Source of the DNA: Flavobacteriales bacterium
Lineage (GTDB): Bacteria > Bacteroidota > Bacteroidia > Flavobacteriales_F > PHOS-HE28
Reading direction: 5' to 3'
NCBI GenBank assembly: GCA_016787985.1
Contig: JAEUTC010000175.1
Span: 1-43,171 of the forward strand
DNA: 43,171 nt
The notes under the pieces are model-generated. The model did no database searches, was not told the DNA's origin, and saw only the letters and a list, made by a program, of their open reading frames with translations. A program made the translations under genes and the position numbers. This document shows, in pieces, positions 7,435 through 15,644 of the stretch; the stretch's first letter is position 1, and each line of letters begins with the position of its first letter.

Positions 7435-10400
7435 CAGGGCATCGTTCGGCGTGGTGCCTTGCTTGTTGCCGCTGTAAGCCGGCTTCAAGCGCCGCACGAA
7501 ATACATGTCGATGCGGCCCTTATTCTTGGCCTCGATCTGGCCGCGGTGCTCGCACTCGAAATAGTCCTTCACCAGTTCGTAGGTGGCGCCGCTGATGTTC
7601 ACCTCGCCGGGTTCGCCGCTGCTTTCCATGCGGCTGGCGGTGTTCACGGCATCGCCCCAGATGTCGTAGGCGAACTTGCGCTTGCCCACCACGCCCGCTA
7701 CCACGGGGCCGCTGTGTAGGCCAATACGGAGTGACCACGGTTGTTTACCGGCAGCGGCGTGCTCGCGGTGCCATTGGTGCATGAGTTCACGCACCTCCAC
7801 CGCGGCAGCCACGGCCTTCACCGCATGGTTGGGATCGGACTTTGGCACCCCACAAGCGCTCATGTAACTATCGCCGATCGTTTTGATCTTCTCGATGCCA
7901 TAGCGCCCGATGATCTCATCGAAGCGGATGAAACAATCGTCCAGCTCGCTCACCAACTCTTCCGGCGTCATCTTCTCGGCCACTTGCGTGAAGCCCTTCA
8001 TGTCCGTGAACATCACGGTGACGCCATCGTGGCGGCGCGCCGTGGCCTTGCCGTTCTCCTTCAGTTCCTCGCTGATCTCTTTGGGCAGGATGTTGAGCAG
8101 CAGGTCTTCGATGCGCACCTTCTGTCCTTCGATCTCCTTGCTCTGAGCAACCACCTCTGCAGTACGTTCCTCCACCTTGCGCTCCAGAATGATGTTGCGC
8201 ATCCGCAGTTGCCGTTCGCGCACCTTGATGTAGCTGAAGAGCACGATGCTGAGCAAGGCCGCCACCGCCGTGTAGAACCACCAGCTGCGGTACCACGGTG
8301 GCAGGACGGTGAATTCCAGGATGGCCGGCGGATCGCTCCAGAGCCCGCTGCGGTCCATGGCCTTCACCTCGAAGGTGTAGCTGCCCGGCGGCAGGGCCGG
8401 ATAGTAGGCATCGGTCTCCGCGGTGATGGGTTGCCAATCCTCATCCAGTCCGCTCAACCGGTACATGTATCGCACCGCATTGGGATCGCTGAGCGAAACG
8501 CTGCTGTAGGCGATGCGCACGTTGCGTTCATCGTGGTCCAACTGATCTTCGGACATCAAGCGGTCTTCCAGATTCACCTTCCAGCCGCGGATGGCCACGA
8601 TGGGTGGCACGGAGCGTTCTGCCCCTTTCTCGCTACCCACACGGGTGGCCCCGTTCACCGTGCCAAACCAGAGGTCGCCGCTCTTGGTGGTCCACACGGC
8701 ATTGGGTTTCACCTCGATACCGGTGAAGCCCGCGCGCTCGGTGAATGCGATGAAGCCGCCTTTCTTGGGACGCCACTTGTTGAGGCCCTTGTTGGTGCCG
8801 ATCCACACGTGACCGTTCTGGTCGCGACCGAGCGCCTTGATGCTGTTGCTCAGCAGGCCTTCCGTTTCGGTGAAGCGTTGCACCTCCTTGCCATTCTCGA
8901 GGACGATGATGCCCTGCCCTTCCGTACCGACCCAGATGCGACCTTGATCATCTTGCACGAACGCTGTGGCGGTGAAGGAACGTCCTAGGTCCACCGGTTT
9001 GGCGATGCCGTTGTCGATGCGGGTGACCCCTTTCACCGTACTCCCGACCCAGATGGTGCCCGCCTTGTCGCGGTAGATGGAAACCACGCTGTTGGACGCC
9101 AATCCATCCTCTTCGGTGTAGAACGTGGGCGGCGAACCCGAGCCGGGGATGTAGCGCCGGATGCCGTTCAAGCCACCCACCCAAAGCTCACCGGGCTGAC
9201 CGACTTCGAGGGCGGTGACCTTGCCTTCGCCCAAGCCGCCTGAGATCTCCACTTCGTCCGTGATCCGATCGGTGCGCGGATCGTAGCGCAACAAACCACC
9301 GTTGTCGGTACCGATCCACATGTAGCCCTTGTCATCCTCGCGCAGGCAACGGATGAAATTCGTCGGCAGCAGGCCTTGTTGCACGGTGATGGTGCGCGCG
9401 ATGCCGCCTCCTTCGCGGTTGCTGAGGATCACGATGCCACCGTTGGTGCCGAACCAGGCGCGCCCTTGGTCATCCTCGGTCACCGCCCATACCTGGGGAT
9501 CCATCAGGCCATCGGCCGCGCTGAAACAGACGAAGCGATCACCCTTGAAGATGTCCAATCCACCGTCGTTCGTACCGATCAGCAAGTTGCCTTCGCGGTC
9601 GCGGGTGATCGAGCGGATGAAGGTGCTGTGCAAGCCGTTGGCCTTGCTGAAGCTGCGGATCCCCTTGGGACCGATCAACGATGCACCGCCATCGAAGGTG
9701 CCCACCCAGATGCCGCCATCATTGTCCTCTCCGAAACTGATGACCGTGCCACTGGTGAGACCGTTGGCGGGGGAATACTGCGTGGCCTTGCCCTGCTCGA
9801 ACTTGAAGGCGCCCCCACCCCGTGTCCCCAACCACAACGCACCACGGCTGTCCTCGAACACGGTGTTGCATTCGAAGAGCCCTTGCCACCCGGGGATCTT
9901 CATCTCCTCCGCACGGTCGGCACCTTTGGCGATGGAGCGGATGGTGCCGCGGTCCTCGATGAAGGCGATGCGCCCATCCTTGAGCCCGGTGGCGGTGAGC
10001 AAGACGGGCTGGAGGCCTTTCTCCTCTGCGAATCGATCCGCTGTGATCACATCGCCTTCGGTCGGAAGGCCGTTGGTCCGGAACGCACCATGCCCTGCCG
10101 TGGTGATCCAGATGGTACCATCCTCCGCACCCACCATCGCGGTGATGGCGCTGTTCATGTCCTTGCCCAAGGTGTAGGCCGTGAACTTGCTGCCGTCGTA
10201 CACGGTGATGCCGCCATCGAGGTGACCGGCCCATAAGCGCCCGTCCTTGTCCAACAGGAGCGCACGCGCACCGTTGGGCGCCACACCCTCCTGGGTGCCA
10301 TGGTTGGTCACCTTGTTGCCATCATAGCTCGCCAGCCCCGCCTCCGTACCGATCCAGACCAGACCGAAACCATCCTGAACGGCGGCGTAGACCTTGGACG

Positions 10401-10500
10401 CGGGCAGACTTTGCTGCACACCGACATTCTCGAAGAAATAGCGCTGGGCGTGGACCGCGAAGGAGGCGCCCAGCAAGACGACGAAAAGGCACGCGCGCAT
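7396..10500 (-). CDS. Propeller sensor fused to class III adenylate cyclase
   Basis: A 1034-residue membrane receptor cyclase. The frame is open to 10551, but the ATG at 10500 starts a clean signal peptide ending H-A-Q. Residues of about 20-640 are two-component-regulator propeller repeats (many W-I/V-G-T-x-x-G and D-x-x-G-x-x-W units). A Y_Y_Y domain follows (about 655-730), then one transmembrane helix (about 739-759), a coiled coil, and a class III cyclase domain (about 820-1005). Metal-binding aspartates are Asp833 (F-T-D-M-K-G-F-T) and Asp877 (I-G-D-S-Y-M). Lys873 and Asp946 (Y-D-I-W-G-D) are the adenine-selecting pair, so the product should be cAMP. Asn953 and Arg957 complete the site. 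The propeller would face the periplasm. It lies 59 bases downstream of the caspase-like gene and is probably co-transcribed with it. Confidence 0.9.
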   Translation of the reverse strand: MRACLFVVLLGASFAVHAQRYFFENVGVQQSLPASKVYAAVQDGFGLVWIGTEAGLASYDGNKVTNHGTQEGVAPNGARALLLDKDGRLWAGHLDGGITVYDGSKFTAYTLGKDMNSAITAMVGAEDGTIWITTAGHGAFRTNGLPTEGDVITADRFAEEKGLQPVLLTATGLKDGRIAFIEDRGTIRSIAKGADRAEEMKIPGWQGLFECNTVFEDSRGALWLGTRGGGAFKFEQGKATQYSPANGLTSGTVISFGEDNDGGIWVGTFDGGASLIGPKGIRSFSKANGLHSTFIRSITRDREGNLLIGTNDGGLDIFKGDRFVCFSAADGLMDPQVWAVTEDDQGRAWFGTNGGIVILSNREGGGIARTITVQQGLLPTNFIRCLREDDKGYMWIGTDNGGLLRYDPRTDRITDEVEISGGLGEGKVTALEVGQPGELWVGGLNGIRRYIPGSGSPPTFYTEEDGLASNSVVSIYRDKAGTIWVGSTVKGVTRIDNGIAKPVDLGRSFTATAFVQDDQGRIWVGTEGQGIIVLENGKEVQRFTETEGLLSNSIKALGRDQNGHVWIGTNKGLNKWRPKKGGFIAFTERAGFTGIEVKPNAVWTTKSGDLWFGTVNGATRVGSEKGAERSVPPIVAIRGWKVNLEDRLMSEDQLDHDERNVRIAYSSVSLSDPNAVRYMYRLSGLDEDWQPITAETDAYYPALPPGSYTFEVKAMDRSGLWSDPPAILEFTVLPPWYRSWWFYTAVAALLSIVLFSYIKVRERQLRMRNIILERKVEERTAEVVAQSKEIEGQKVRIEDLLLNILPKEISEELKENGKATARRHDGVTVMFTDMKGFTQVAEKMTPEELVSELDDCFIRFDEIIGRYGIEKIKTIGDSYMSACGVPKSDPNHAVKAVAAAVEVRELMHQWHREHAAAGKQPWSLRIGLHSGPVVAGVVGKRKFAYDIWGDAVNTASRMESSGEPGEVNISGATYELVKDYFECEHRGQIEAKNKGRIDMYFVRRLKPAYSGNKQGTTPNDALSAKLGIAQEQFA

Positions 10501-10559
10501 CCTGCGGAGAAAGGAGATCGAGCACGCGCGACTGCGGAACGAAGTGGGCATCGGAATGT

Positions 10560-12734
10560 CTAACGGGTCAGTTCGTAGAAGGAAGCGTCGCTGCCGGCGG
10601 CATCGGACACCACCACGGTCTTGTCCACGCTCTCGCTGTAGTTCTGCATCTGTGCCTTCAGCGAGCCGTAGTTGAAGTAGCTGTAGATATCGTCCTTGCG
10701 GGCATCAACAGGCACCCAGTAGGCTTTGCCACCCACGGACTTGCCATGTCCGCTGTACCATACCAGGATGGTGCTCACCTTGTTGGTGCGCACCAGGTCG
10801 CGCAATTCGATGTTGAAGAAGCGGTCCAGCTGCTCCTTGGTGAGGTTCTTCTTGTTGATGGTGCGGCTGATGCTGTAGTTGGCAAAAGCCTTCTGCATCT
10901 TGCTGGCATCGGCACTGCTGCTCTGCACAGCGGGGAAATTGCGGTAGTTGCTGTTCTCGATGTGGATCACCCAGGTGTTGCCGGTTCGGCTGGCGGGGGC
11001 TGGAGTGCTGGCCGTGGCCGCGGGTTCCGTGGGCTTGGTCACCACGGGTGTGGGTGCTGGCGCGGCTTTGCGCACCACGGCGTATACCTGGTCGTTGGCG
11101 TTGCCGAACTGGTCCTCAGCCCGTACGGTGAAGCGGTCCTTGTCCTTCACATCCACCTTGATGGAGAACTCGGGGTTCATCTGATCGGGGGCGTAGCTCG
11201 CGTTCACCCCGTTCACCGCGATCAAGCGGATGGGCGAAGCATCACTGACCTTGCCTTCCACGAATACGCTTTCCTTGCCGCTCTCGATGGTGATGACACG
11301 ATCAGCAGAAGCCACCGGCGCGGTGAGCATGATATCCGGCGCGATGCCCTCGCTTCGCTCCACCTTCAGTGCGACCGAGGTGAGGTTGTCGTAGACATCG
11401 ATGGCCTGCACCACGATCTCCTTATCCGCCGAACCCCAGGGGATCACCGCGAAGAACTGGGGATCCTTTTCCTCCTTGTCGTACTCGGCCATGGTGCCGT
11501 TCACGGTGATGGCTTTCAGCAGGCTGCGATCGAGGATGTGGCCGCTCACCTTCAGCTGCGCGAGCGACGCAGAGACCTGCGCCACACTGTCCTTGCTGTA
11601 CGGCTCCACCACGGTGAGGCGCGGCGGATCGCTCTCGCGGTTCATCTCGAACACCTGTTGCTTGATGCGCAGGCGGGCATCATCGATCCGTTTGCGCGCA
11701 TCGGCGCCATAGGTGGTGCTGCCCTGCATCTCCTTCTGGGCGTTCTCCAAGTCCTTCAAGGCGCCTTCCATATCGAGGTTGGCCTCCTTGCATTCCGCGC
11801 GCAGCAGCATCACCTCCACGTCCTTCGGATCATCGAGCAGGATCTTGTTGAGGTCGTTCACCGCGTTCTGGTGCTGACCATAACCGTGGTAGTAGCGCGC
11901 ACGTTGCAGGTACACCGCTCGATCCACGCGGCCCAGGGCCACACAACGGCTGATGTCGTCGATGGCCTTGGCGTACTCCTTCTGGGCAGCGTAGGCCTTG
12001 CTACGCCAGAACAACGCATCGGTGCTTTGGGGGTTCAACTCCAAGGCCAACCTGCACTTCTCGATGGCCTTCTCCAAGGTGCGCATCTGCATGGTAGGCC
12101 CGGTGTAGCGTTCGTACAGGGCGAGTTGCACCTCGGCCTGGGCTACGTAGGCGGGCTCGTACAGGTGGTTCCATTCGATCACGCGGTCGAAGTCGGCTTC
12201 GGCGGTCTGGTAGTCTCGGGTGGCGGTGCGCACCAAGCCACGCAGGTAATAGGTGTCGGTGGTGCCCTTCAACGCCACGGCGGCGTCGGATGCGGCGGTG
12301 GCGCGGTCCAGGTCGCCCAGCTTGAGGGCCGCTCGCACCTTGGCCTGCAGGGCCTGCATGTTCTTCTCATCGCGCTTGAGCGCTTCCTCGGCCAAGCGCA
12401 TGGCCTGTGCCGCGCTGTCCAGCTCGAGGTAGGCCATGGCGGCGGCGGCACCGAAGGCGGCTTCTTCGGGCACCAGTTCGGCGATGCGCTTCCGGTCCTG
12501 GGCCACGGCCAACTTGTGCCCCAGCAACTCGTTCACCTCGGAGCGTGCCTGGTAGGCTTTCACCAGTTTCGGATCCACGGAAATGGCCAACCCGTACTTC
12601 TCCAAGGCCTGTTCCAGCTGACCCTCTTTGCGGAACTGGTCACCTTCCTTCAGGAACGCCTTGCCCCCTTGGGCGAACGCGCTTGGGACGACGAGGAACA
12701 GCAGGAAAAGCAGGAGCGTACGAGTAGCCTTCAT
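10560..12734 (-). CDS. TPR protein with C-terminal caspase-like domain lacking the catalytic cysteine
   Basis: A 724-residue exported protein. The frame is open to 12983, but the ATG at 12734 precedes a strong signal peptide (L-L-L-F-L-L-F-L-V-V-P-S-A-F-A-Q). Residues of about 25-370 are TPR-type helical repeats. Beta-rich Ig-like segments follow (about 380-560), then an A/P/T linker. The last 141 residues resemble the caspase (C14) fold: the first strand T-W-V-I-H-I-E-N-S-N-Y, and the histidine motif V-W-Y-S-G-H-G (His663). At the cysteine position, where active members have D-A-C, this protein reads S-D-A-A-G-S (Ala713), and it stops eleven residues later. It is therefore probably a pseudo-protease or binding module. 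It lies just upstream of the cyclase gene on the same strand. Confidence 0.8.
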   Translation of the reverse strand: MKATRTLLLFLLFLVVPSAFAQGGKAFLKEGDQFRKEGQLEQALEKYGLAISVDPKLVKAYQARSEVNELLGHKLAVAQDRKRIAELVPEEAAFGAAAAMAYLELDSAAQAMRLAEEALKRDEKNMQALQAKVRAALKLGDLDRATAASDAAVALKGTTDTYYLRGLVRTATRDYQTAEADFDRVIEWNHLYEPAYVAQAEVQLALYERYTGPTMQMRTLEKAIEKCRLALELNPQSTDALFWRSKAYAAQKEYAKAIDDISRCVALGRVDRAVYLQRARYYHGYGQHQNAVNDLNKILLDDPKDVEVMLLRAECKEANLDMEGALKDLENAQKEMQGSTTYGADARKRIDDARLRIKQQVFEMNRESDPPRLTVVEPYSKDSVAQVSASLAQLKVSGHILDRSLLKAITVNGTMAEYDKEEKDPQFFAVIPWGSADKEIVVQAIDVYDNLTSVALKVERSEGIAPDIMLTAPVASADRVITIESGKESVFVEGKVSDASPIRLIAVNGVNASYAPDQMNPEFSIKVDVKDKDRFTVRAEDQFGNANDQVYAVVRKAAPAPTPVVTKPTEPAATASTPAPASRTGNTWVIHIENSNYRNFPAVQSSSADASKMQKAFANYSISRTINKKNLTKEQLDRFFNIELRDLVRTNKVSTILVWYSGHGKSVGGKAYWVPVDARKDDIYSYFNYGSLKAQMQNYSESVDKTVVVSDAAGSDASFYELTR

Positions 12735-12747
12735 GGAGAGTGGGAAG

Positions 12748-12755
12748 CGAAAATA
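12748..12755 (-). promoter_or_regulatory. Candidate -7 box for the TPR/caspase-like gene
   Basis: Read on the minus strand the site is TATTTTCG, seven of eight matches to TAnnTTTG. It lies 13 bases upstream of the ATG at 12734, giving a short leader and supporting that start. Confidence 0.4.
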
Positions 12756-12881
12756 GGGCCGAACGGCATACCGCGCTCGAACCAGCCAGCGGAACAGGTG
12801 GGCGGCGAAGGCCTTGAGCGTGTATGAACGGCGCAGCAGGACGGGTCGGGGTACCGATGGCGGAGGATACCCAAGCATGGC

Positions 12882-12943
12882 TTGGGGTTGCCACAGGCTA
12901 CCGTGGCCCTTGTTCTGTCGAGCGTAGGCAAAGCCGACGCTCA
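12882..12943 (+). repeat. Double-hairpin repeat, copy 1
   Basis: Two adjacent imperfect hairpins: one around GGTTGCC-ACA-GGCTACC and a second at 12920-12942 (GAGCGTAGGC / GCCGACGCTC). A clearly related copy in the same orientation is at 16981-17037. Together the two copies bracket the accessory islet. No coding capacity is supported. Confidence 0.65.
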
Positions 12944-12974
12944 GAAGTCGCCGCACACGCTTCGCGCAGTCGTG

Positions 12975-13048
12975 GGCACCCATTCATGGCAACTGAAGGT
13001 GGCGAAGTACACGGCACCATCTTTCTGGCGCAGCTTACGGGTGGACAT
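12975..13048 (-). pseudogene. RAYT transposase relic, first 25 codons
   Basis: On the minus strand from ATG 13048 the first 25 codons match those of the intact RAYT at 14698-15285 almost exactly (M-S-T-R-K-L-R-Q-K-D-G through S-C-H-E-W-V-P). Similarity then ends abruptly at about 12975, leaving no HUH or tyrosine motif. It is a 5' remnant of a second transposase copy. Confidence 0.8.
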
Positions 13049-13075
13049 CACCACAAGGTAAAGATCGCGGCTTCG

Positions 13076-13166
13076 GGGCCGCAGGGTCGTCCCGCAGCGG
13101 CTCACCGCCGTGCGGGACAGACCCGGCGGAGGTTTGCCTAAGGGTGGCGATCGCGGCGGACACCCT
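13076..13166 (+). repeat. REP element, right-end type, upstream of the RAYT relic
   Basis: This is homologous to the element at 15312-15381: it shares GGCCGCAGGGTC, then GGCGGAGGTTTGCCTA and AGGGTGGCGATCGCGG followed by GGACACCCT. The hairpin is longer here. It has the same position relative to the relic's start codon as the REP next to the intact RAYT. Confidence 0.7.
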
Positions 13167-13297
13167 GCGCAGGTTTAAGGTTGTGGCCGCGCTCCTGCGC
13201 GATTATAGGACACGGCAGGCGTACGGCAGTTGAGAGTTGAAAGGCCACGATCACAGATCTGCGGCAGCGAGTGAATGGTAGTAGGCGCGGACGCTAA

Positions 13298-13810
13298 TCA
13301 TATTTCAATCTCTGTAACCTTATTTACAATCAAATCTTTATTTGTGACGACATGCCAGCCGATTCCTCCTTTTATAAAATTATTTGGACTAACATAGTCC
13401 GGCAGAACAATTTTTAAAGTATAGGTGCTTACGGATTCGTCCAGTATAGACAACACGACTAAGCATGGCTTCTTTGAGTCGAACGCCTTTTCTAGATCGA
13501 AAATTCGAACGGCGTTACCATCAGCTACTTCAGCATCAAAAGAAGATTGCGCTACATAATAATATAGCGAGTCGCACTGCAATATTTTTTGAATCATAAT
13601 ATTAGATGAGGGATGTACAGACTGTGTAAGAATCCCTCTTAGCAAATCACGGATATTATATCTAACAGGCTGCATATTGGCTTCCAAGGTCTCAACCTTA
13701 GCGCTATCGGCAGAAGCGGAATTATCACTTCTGGGCTCACAAGAACCAATGGTGAGGCAAGTCAATGAAATCCAGTAAACCTGAGCTATATTGGTATTAA
13801 AGCGATACAT
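13298..13810 (-). CDS. AT-rich hypothetical lipoprotein
   Basis: A 170-residue protein with a hydrophobic N-terminus and a lipobox-like I-G-S-C (Cys24), followed by a Ser/Asp-rich linker. The rest is unrecognised: a helical segment about residues 45-75 (Q-P-V-R-Y-N-I-R-D-L-L-R-G) and beta-rich segments to the end. Its DNA is visibly more AT-rich than the surrounding genes, with many ATA/AAT/TTA codons, which suggests recent acquisition. It lies alone between RAYT relics, with no partner gene. Function unknown. Confidence 0.6.
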   Translation of the reverse strand: MYRFNTNIAQVYWISLTCLTIGSCEPRSDNSASADSAKVETLEANMQPVRYNIRDLLRGILTQSVHPSSNIMIQKILQCDSLYYYVAQSSFDAEVADGNAVRIFDLEKAFDSKKPCLVVLSILDESVSTYTLKIVLPDYVSPNNFIKGGIGWHVVTNKDLIVNKVTEIEI

Positions 13811-13915
13811 GGACGTTATCGCCTTTCTGGTTCCCGAGCCGGTAGCTCAATTGGCAAATCTGTACTTCGAGTTGGAATTTTCGCTGGACCTTCTTCACGC
13901 GTTGGTCTACGACTC

Positions 13916-14697
13916 TTAAACCTCCGCAGGGTCTCCCGAGGAACGAGGGGACCCTGCCTCCGGCAGACAGGCCTGCGGCCTCGTAGCCGCGTACATCCAC
14001 CCCTATCTGACGTCATCCCCATTGCGCCCACAAATTACACATCCGTCTTATCACCACGGCGCCCCTTTGCCATCCAGGAAACCGAACTCTTGGTATGGTG
14101 TTAGCGGTGCTCCGCGATCCTCTCCACGCACATAGAAAGCGAAGCTGGAGTGCGGGTACTCCACCGCATCATCGGCCAGCCGCCACTTCTTGCTCACCGG
14201 GTTGGCGTGGATGTATTGCAACTTTAAACCTCCGCAGGGTCTCCCGAGGAACGAGGGGACCCTGCGGCCTCGTAGCCGCGTACATCCACCCCTGCCCGAC
14301 GTCATCCCCATTGCGCCCACAAATTACACATCCATCCTATCACTACGGTGCGCCTTTGCCATCCAGGAAACCGAACTCTTGGTAAGGCGTTTAAACCTCC
14401 GCAGGGTCTCCCGAGGAACGAGGGGACCCTGCGGCCTCGTAGCCGCGTACATCCACCCCTATCCGACGTCATCCCCATTGCGACCACAAATTACACATCC
14501 ATCCTATCACCACGGTGCGCCTTTGCCATCCAGGAATCCGAACTCTTAAACCTCCGCAGGGTCTCCCGAGGAACGAGGGGACCTAAACCTCCGCAGGGTC
14601 TCCCGAGGAACGAGGGACCCTGCGGCCTCGTAGCCGCGCACACCCACCCGTATCCGAGGTCATCCCCATTGCGTCCACAAATTACATATCCGCCCTA
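13916..14697. repeat. Tandem array of REP elements and truncated RAYT 3' ends
   Basis: Five copies of a REP unit start at about 13916, 14224, 14391, 14546 and 14584. Each begins TTAAACCTCCGCAGGGTCTC (the last CTAAACC) and contains the bulged hairpin GCAGGGTC-T-CCC ... GGGGACCCTGC. Copies 1, 2, 3 and 5 continue through a shared roughly 85-base spacer into the 3' end of the RAYT gene. These tails keep about 57, 17 and 14 codons in copies 1-3, none in the 38-base copy 4, and the whole gene after copy 5. Copy 1 has a 19-base insertion after its hairpin. No other gene is supported here. Confidence 0.85.
14051..14221 (-). pseudogene. RAYT transposase relic, last 57 codons
   Basis: On the minus strand this encodes the C-terminus of the RAYT, from Q-Y-I-H-A-N-P-V-S-K-K-W through G-K-G-A-P-W and the TGA at 14051-14053. 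It differs from the intact copy at only a few residues. It is cut sharply at 14222, where the next REP copy begins, so the HUH half is missing. Confidence 0.85.
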
Positions 14698-15285
14698 TCA
14701 CCACGGTGCCCCTTTGCCATCCAGGAACCCGAACTCCTGGTAGGACGATAGCGGTACCCCACGAGCCTCGCCCCGCACATAGAAGGCAAAGCTGGAGTAG
14801 GGGTACTCCACCGCGTCATCGGCCAACCGCCACTTTTTACTCACGGGGTTCGCATGGATGTACTGCAGCTTCTGTTCGATCATTTTTCCGCTGAAGAGTT
14901 CCACCAGATCCGTGGAGGGCTGGAACACGCGGTGCTTCTGTCCACGTGCAGCATCCGATGGACGAATCCCTGCTTGCAGGCGGTGCAGGAGATCTTGTCT
15001 GCCTGCAGTGTTGAGCCGTTGGATGAGTTCGTAAGCCATGAACCGTTTACCGTTGCCCAAGACCGTGTTGATGGCACCTCCGTCCGGCACGCGAATGATG
15101 AAATGTGCGTGGTTGGGCATGATGGCATAGCCGAAGAAGCGATACCCCATGCCGTGTGCGATGCGCATCCAATTGTACACGATGTCGTAGGCCTGCAATT
15201 CAGTGAACAGCGGCACCCATTCGTGGCAACTGAAGGTGGCGAAGTATACGGCACCATCTTTCTGGCGCAGCTTACGGGTGGACAT
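14698..15285 (-). CDS. REP-associated tyrosine transposase (RAYT, Y1/HUH family)
   Basis: A 195-residue single-strand transposase of the IS200-like Y1 superfamily. A GTG two codons upstream (15291) is an alternative start. The HUH motif is M-P-N-H-A-H-F-I-I (His59, His61). The conserved Y-I-H-A-N-P helix (Tyr142, probably the catalytic tyrosine) and the E-Y-P-Y-S-S-F motif (about 160-166) are present, so the enzyme looks intact. RAYTs act on REP sequences. Here the gene is flanked by REP elements in opposite orientation (14584 onward and 15312-15381), the classic arrangement. The neighbourhood contains a 5' relic and three 3' relics of the same gene, showing past local activity. Confidence 0.92.
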   Translation of the reverse strand: MSTRKLRQKDGAVYFATFSCHEWVPLFTELQAYDIVYNWMRIAHGMGYRFFGYAIMPNHAHFIIRVPDGGAINTVLGNGKRFMAYELIQRLNTAGRQDLLHRLQAGIRPSDAARGQKHRVFQPSTDLVELFSGKMIEQKLQYIHANPVSKKWRLADDAVEYPYSSFAFYVRGEARGVPLSSYQEFGFLDGKGAPW

Positions 15286-15311
15286 CACCACAAGGTAACG
15301 ATCGCGGCGTT

Positions 15312-15381
15312 GAGGCCGCAGGGTCCCCTTCGGGAGACCGCTGCGGAGGTTTGCCTAGGGGTGGCGATCGCGGAGGACACC
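15312..15381 (+). repeat. REP element upstream of the RAYT gene
   Basis: It contains the hairpin CCGCAG-GGTCCCC-TTC-GGGAGACC-CTGCGG (15316-15346), then GAGGTTTGCCTA and AGGGGTGGCGATCGCGG ending in GGACACCCT. Its reverse complement closely resembles the REP at 14584, apart from loop differences. The two therefore form an inverted pair around the transposase. Confidence 0.8.
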
Positions 15382-15644
15382 CTCATATGTTCGCCCCGTG
15401 AACCAATGAGCAGGCACCTGTAAGGAAGGGGCATGAGAGTTAGTGGACACCCTAAGCAGTTCGAGGAACATGCTGATCCGCAGAGAGTACCTCATGCCTC
15501 TCCTTGCTCTTCAGAGCCAGAACAGAATGTAGAGCGTTGGTCTGATGTTGCCAGCAGCTCGAATACCAAGCATGAGAAAAGTGCGACGGAGAGCAATTCC
15601 TTCAGGTTACCGGCCTAGGTGCACGTGAAAAGAACCCATCAACG
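15382..15644 (+). other. IS110 left non-coding region, candidate bridge RNA locus
   Basis: No gene is supported in these 263 bases. IS110-group elements are known to encode a structured bridge RNA in the non-coding region upstream of the transposase, pairing with target and donor DNA. Here I see one short hairpin (GCTCT-TC-AGAGC, 15506-15517) but cannot fold the whole region by eye. The bridge RNA assignment is therefore inference from the family. Confidence 0.35.

Noticed and set aside
7741..8988. Plus-strand open frame of 415 codons opposite the cyclase gene
   Set aside because: It lies antisense to the cyclase domain and adjacent coding sequence; no family features.
10746..12827. Long plus-strand open frame of 693 codons opposite the TPR/caspase-like gene
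   Set aside because: It is antisense to a well-supported gene with signal peptide and TPR repeats; its His/Gly/Val-rich content is typical of a shadow frame.
13916..14697. CRISPR array
   Set aside because: Units are regular over short range, but spacing is uneven (about 308, 167, 155, 38 bases), spacers are themselves related, and the units end in transposase sequence.
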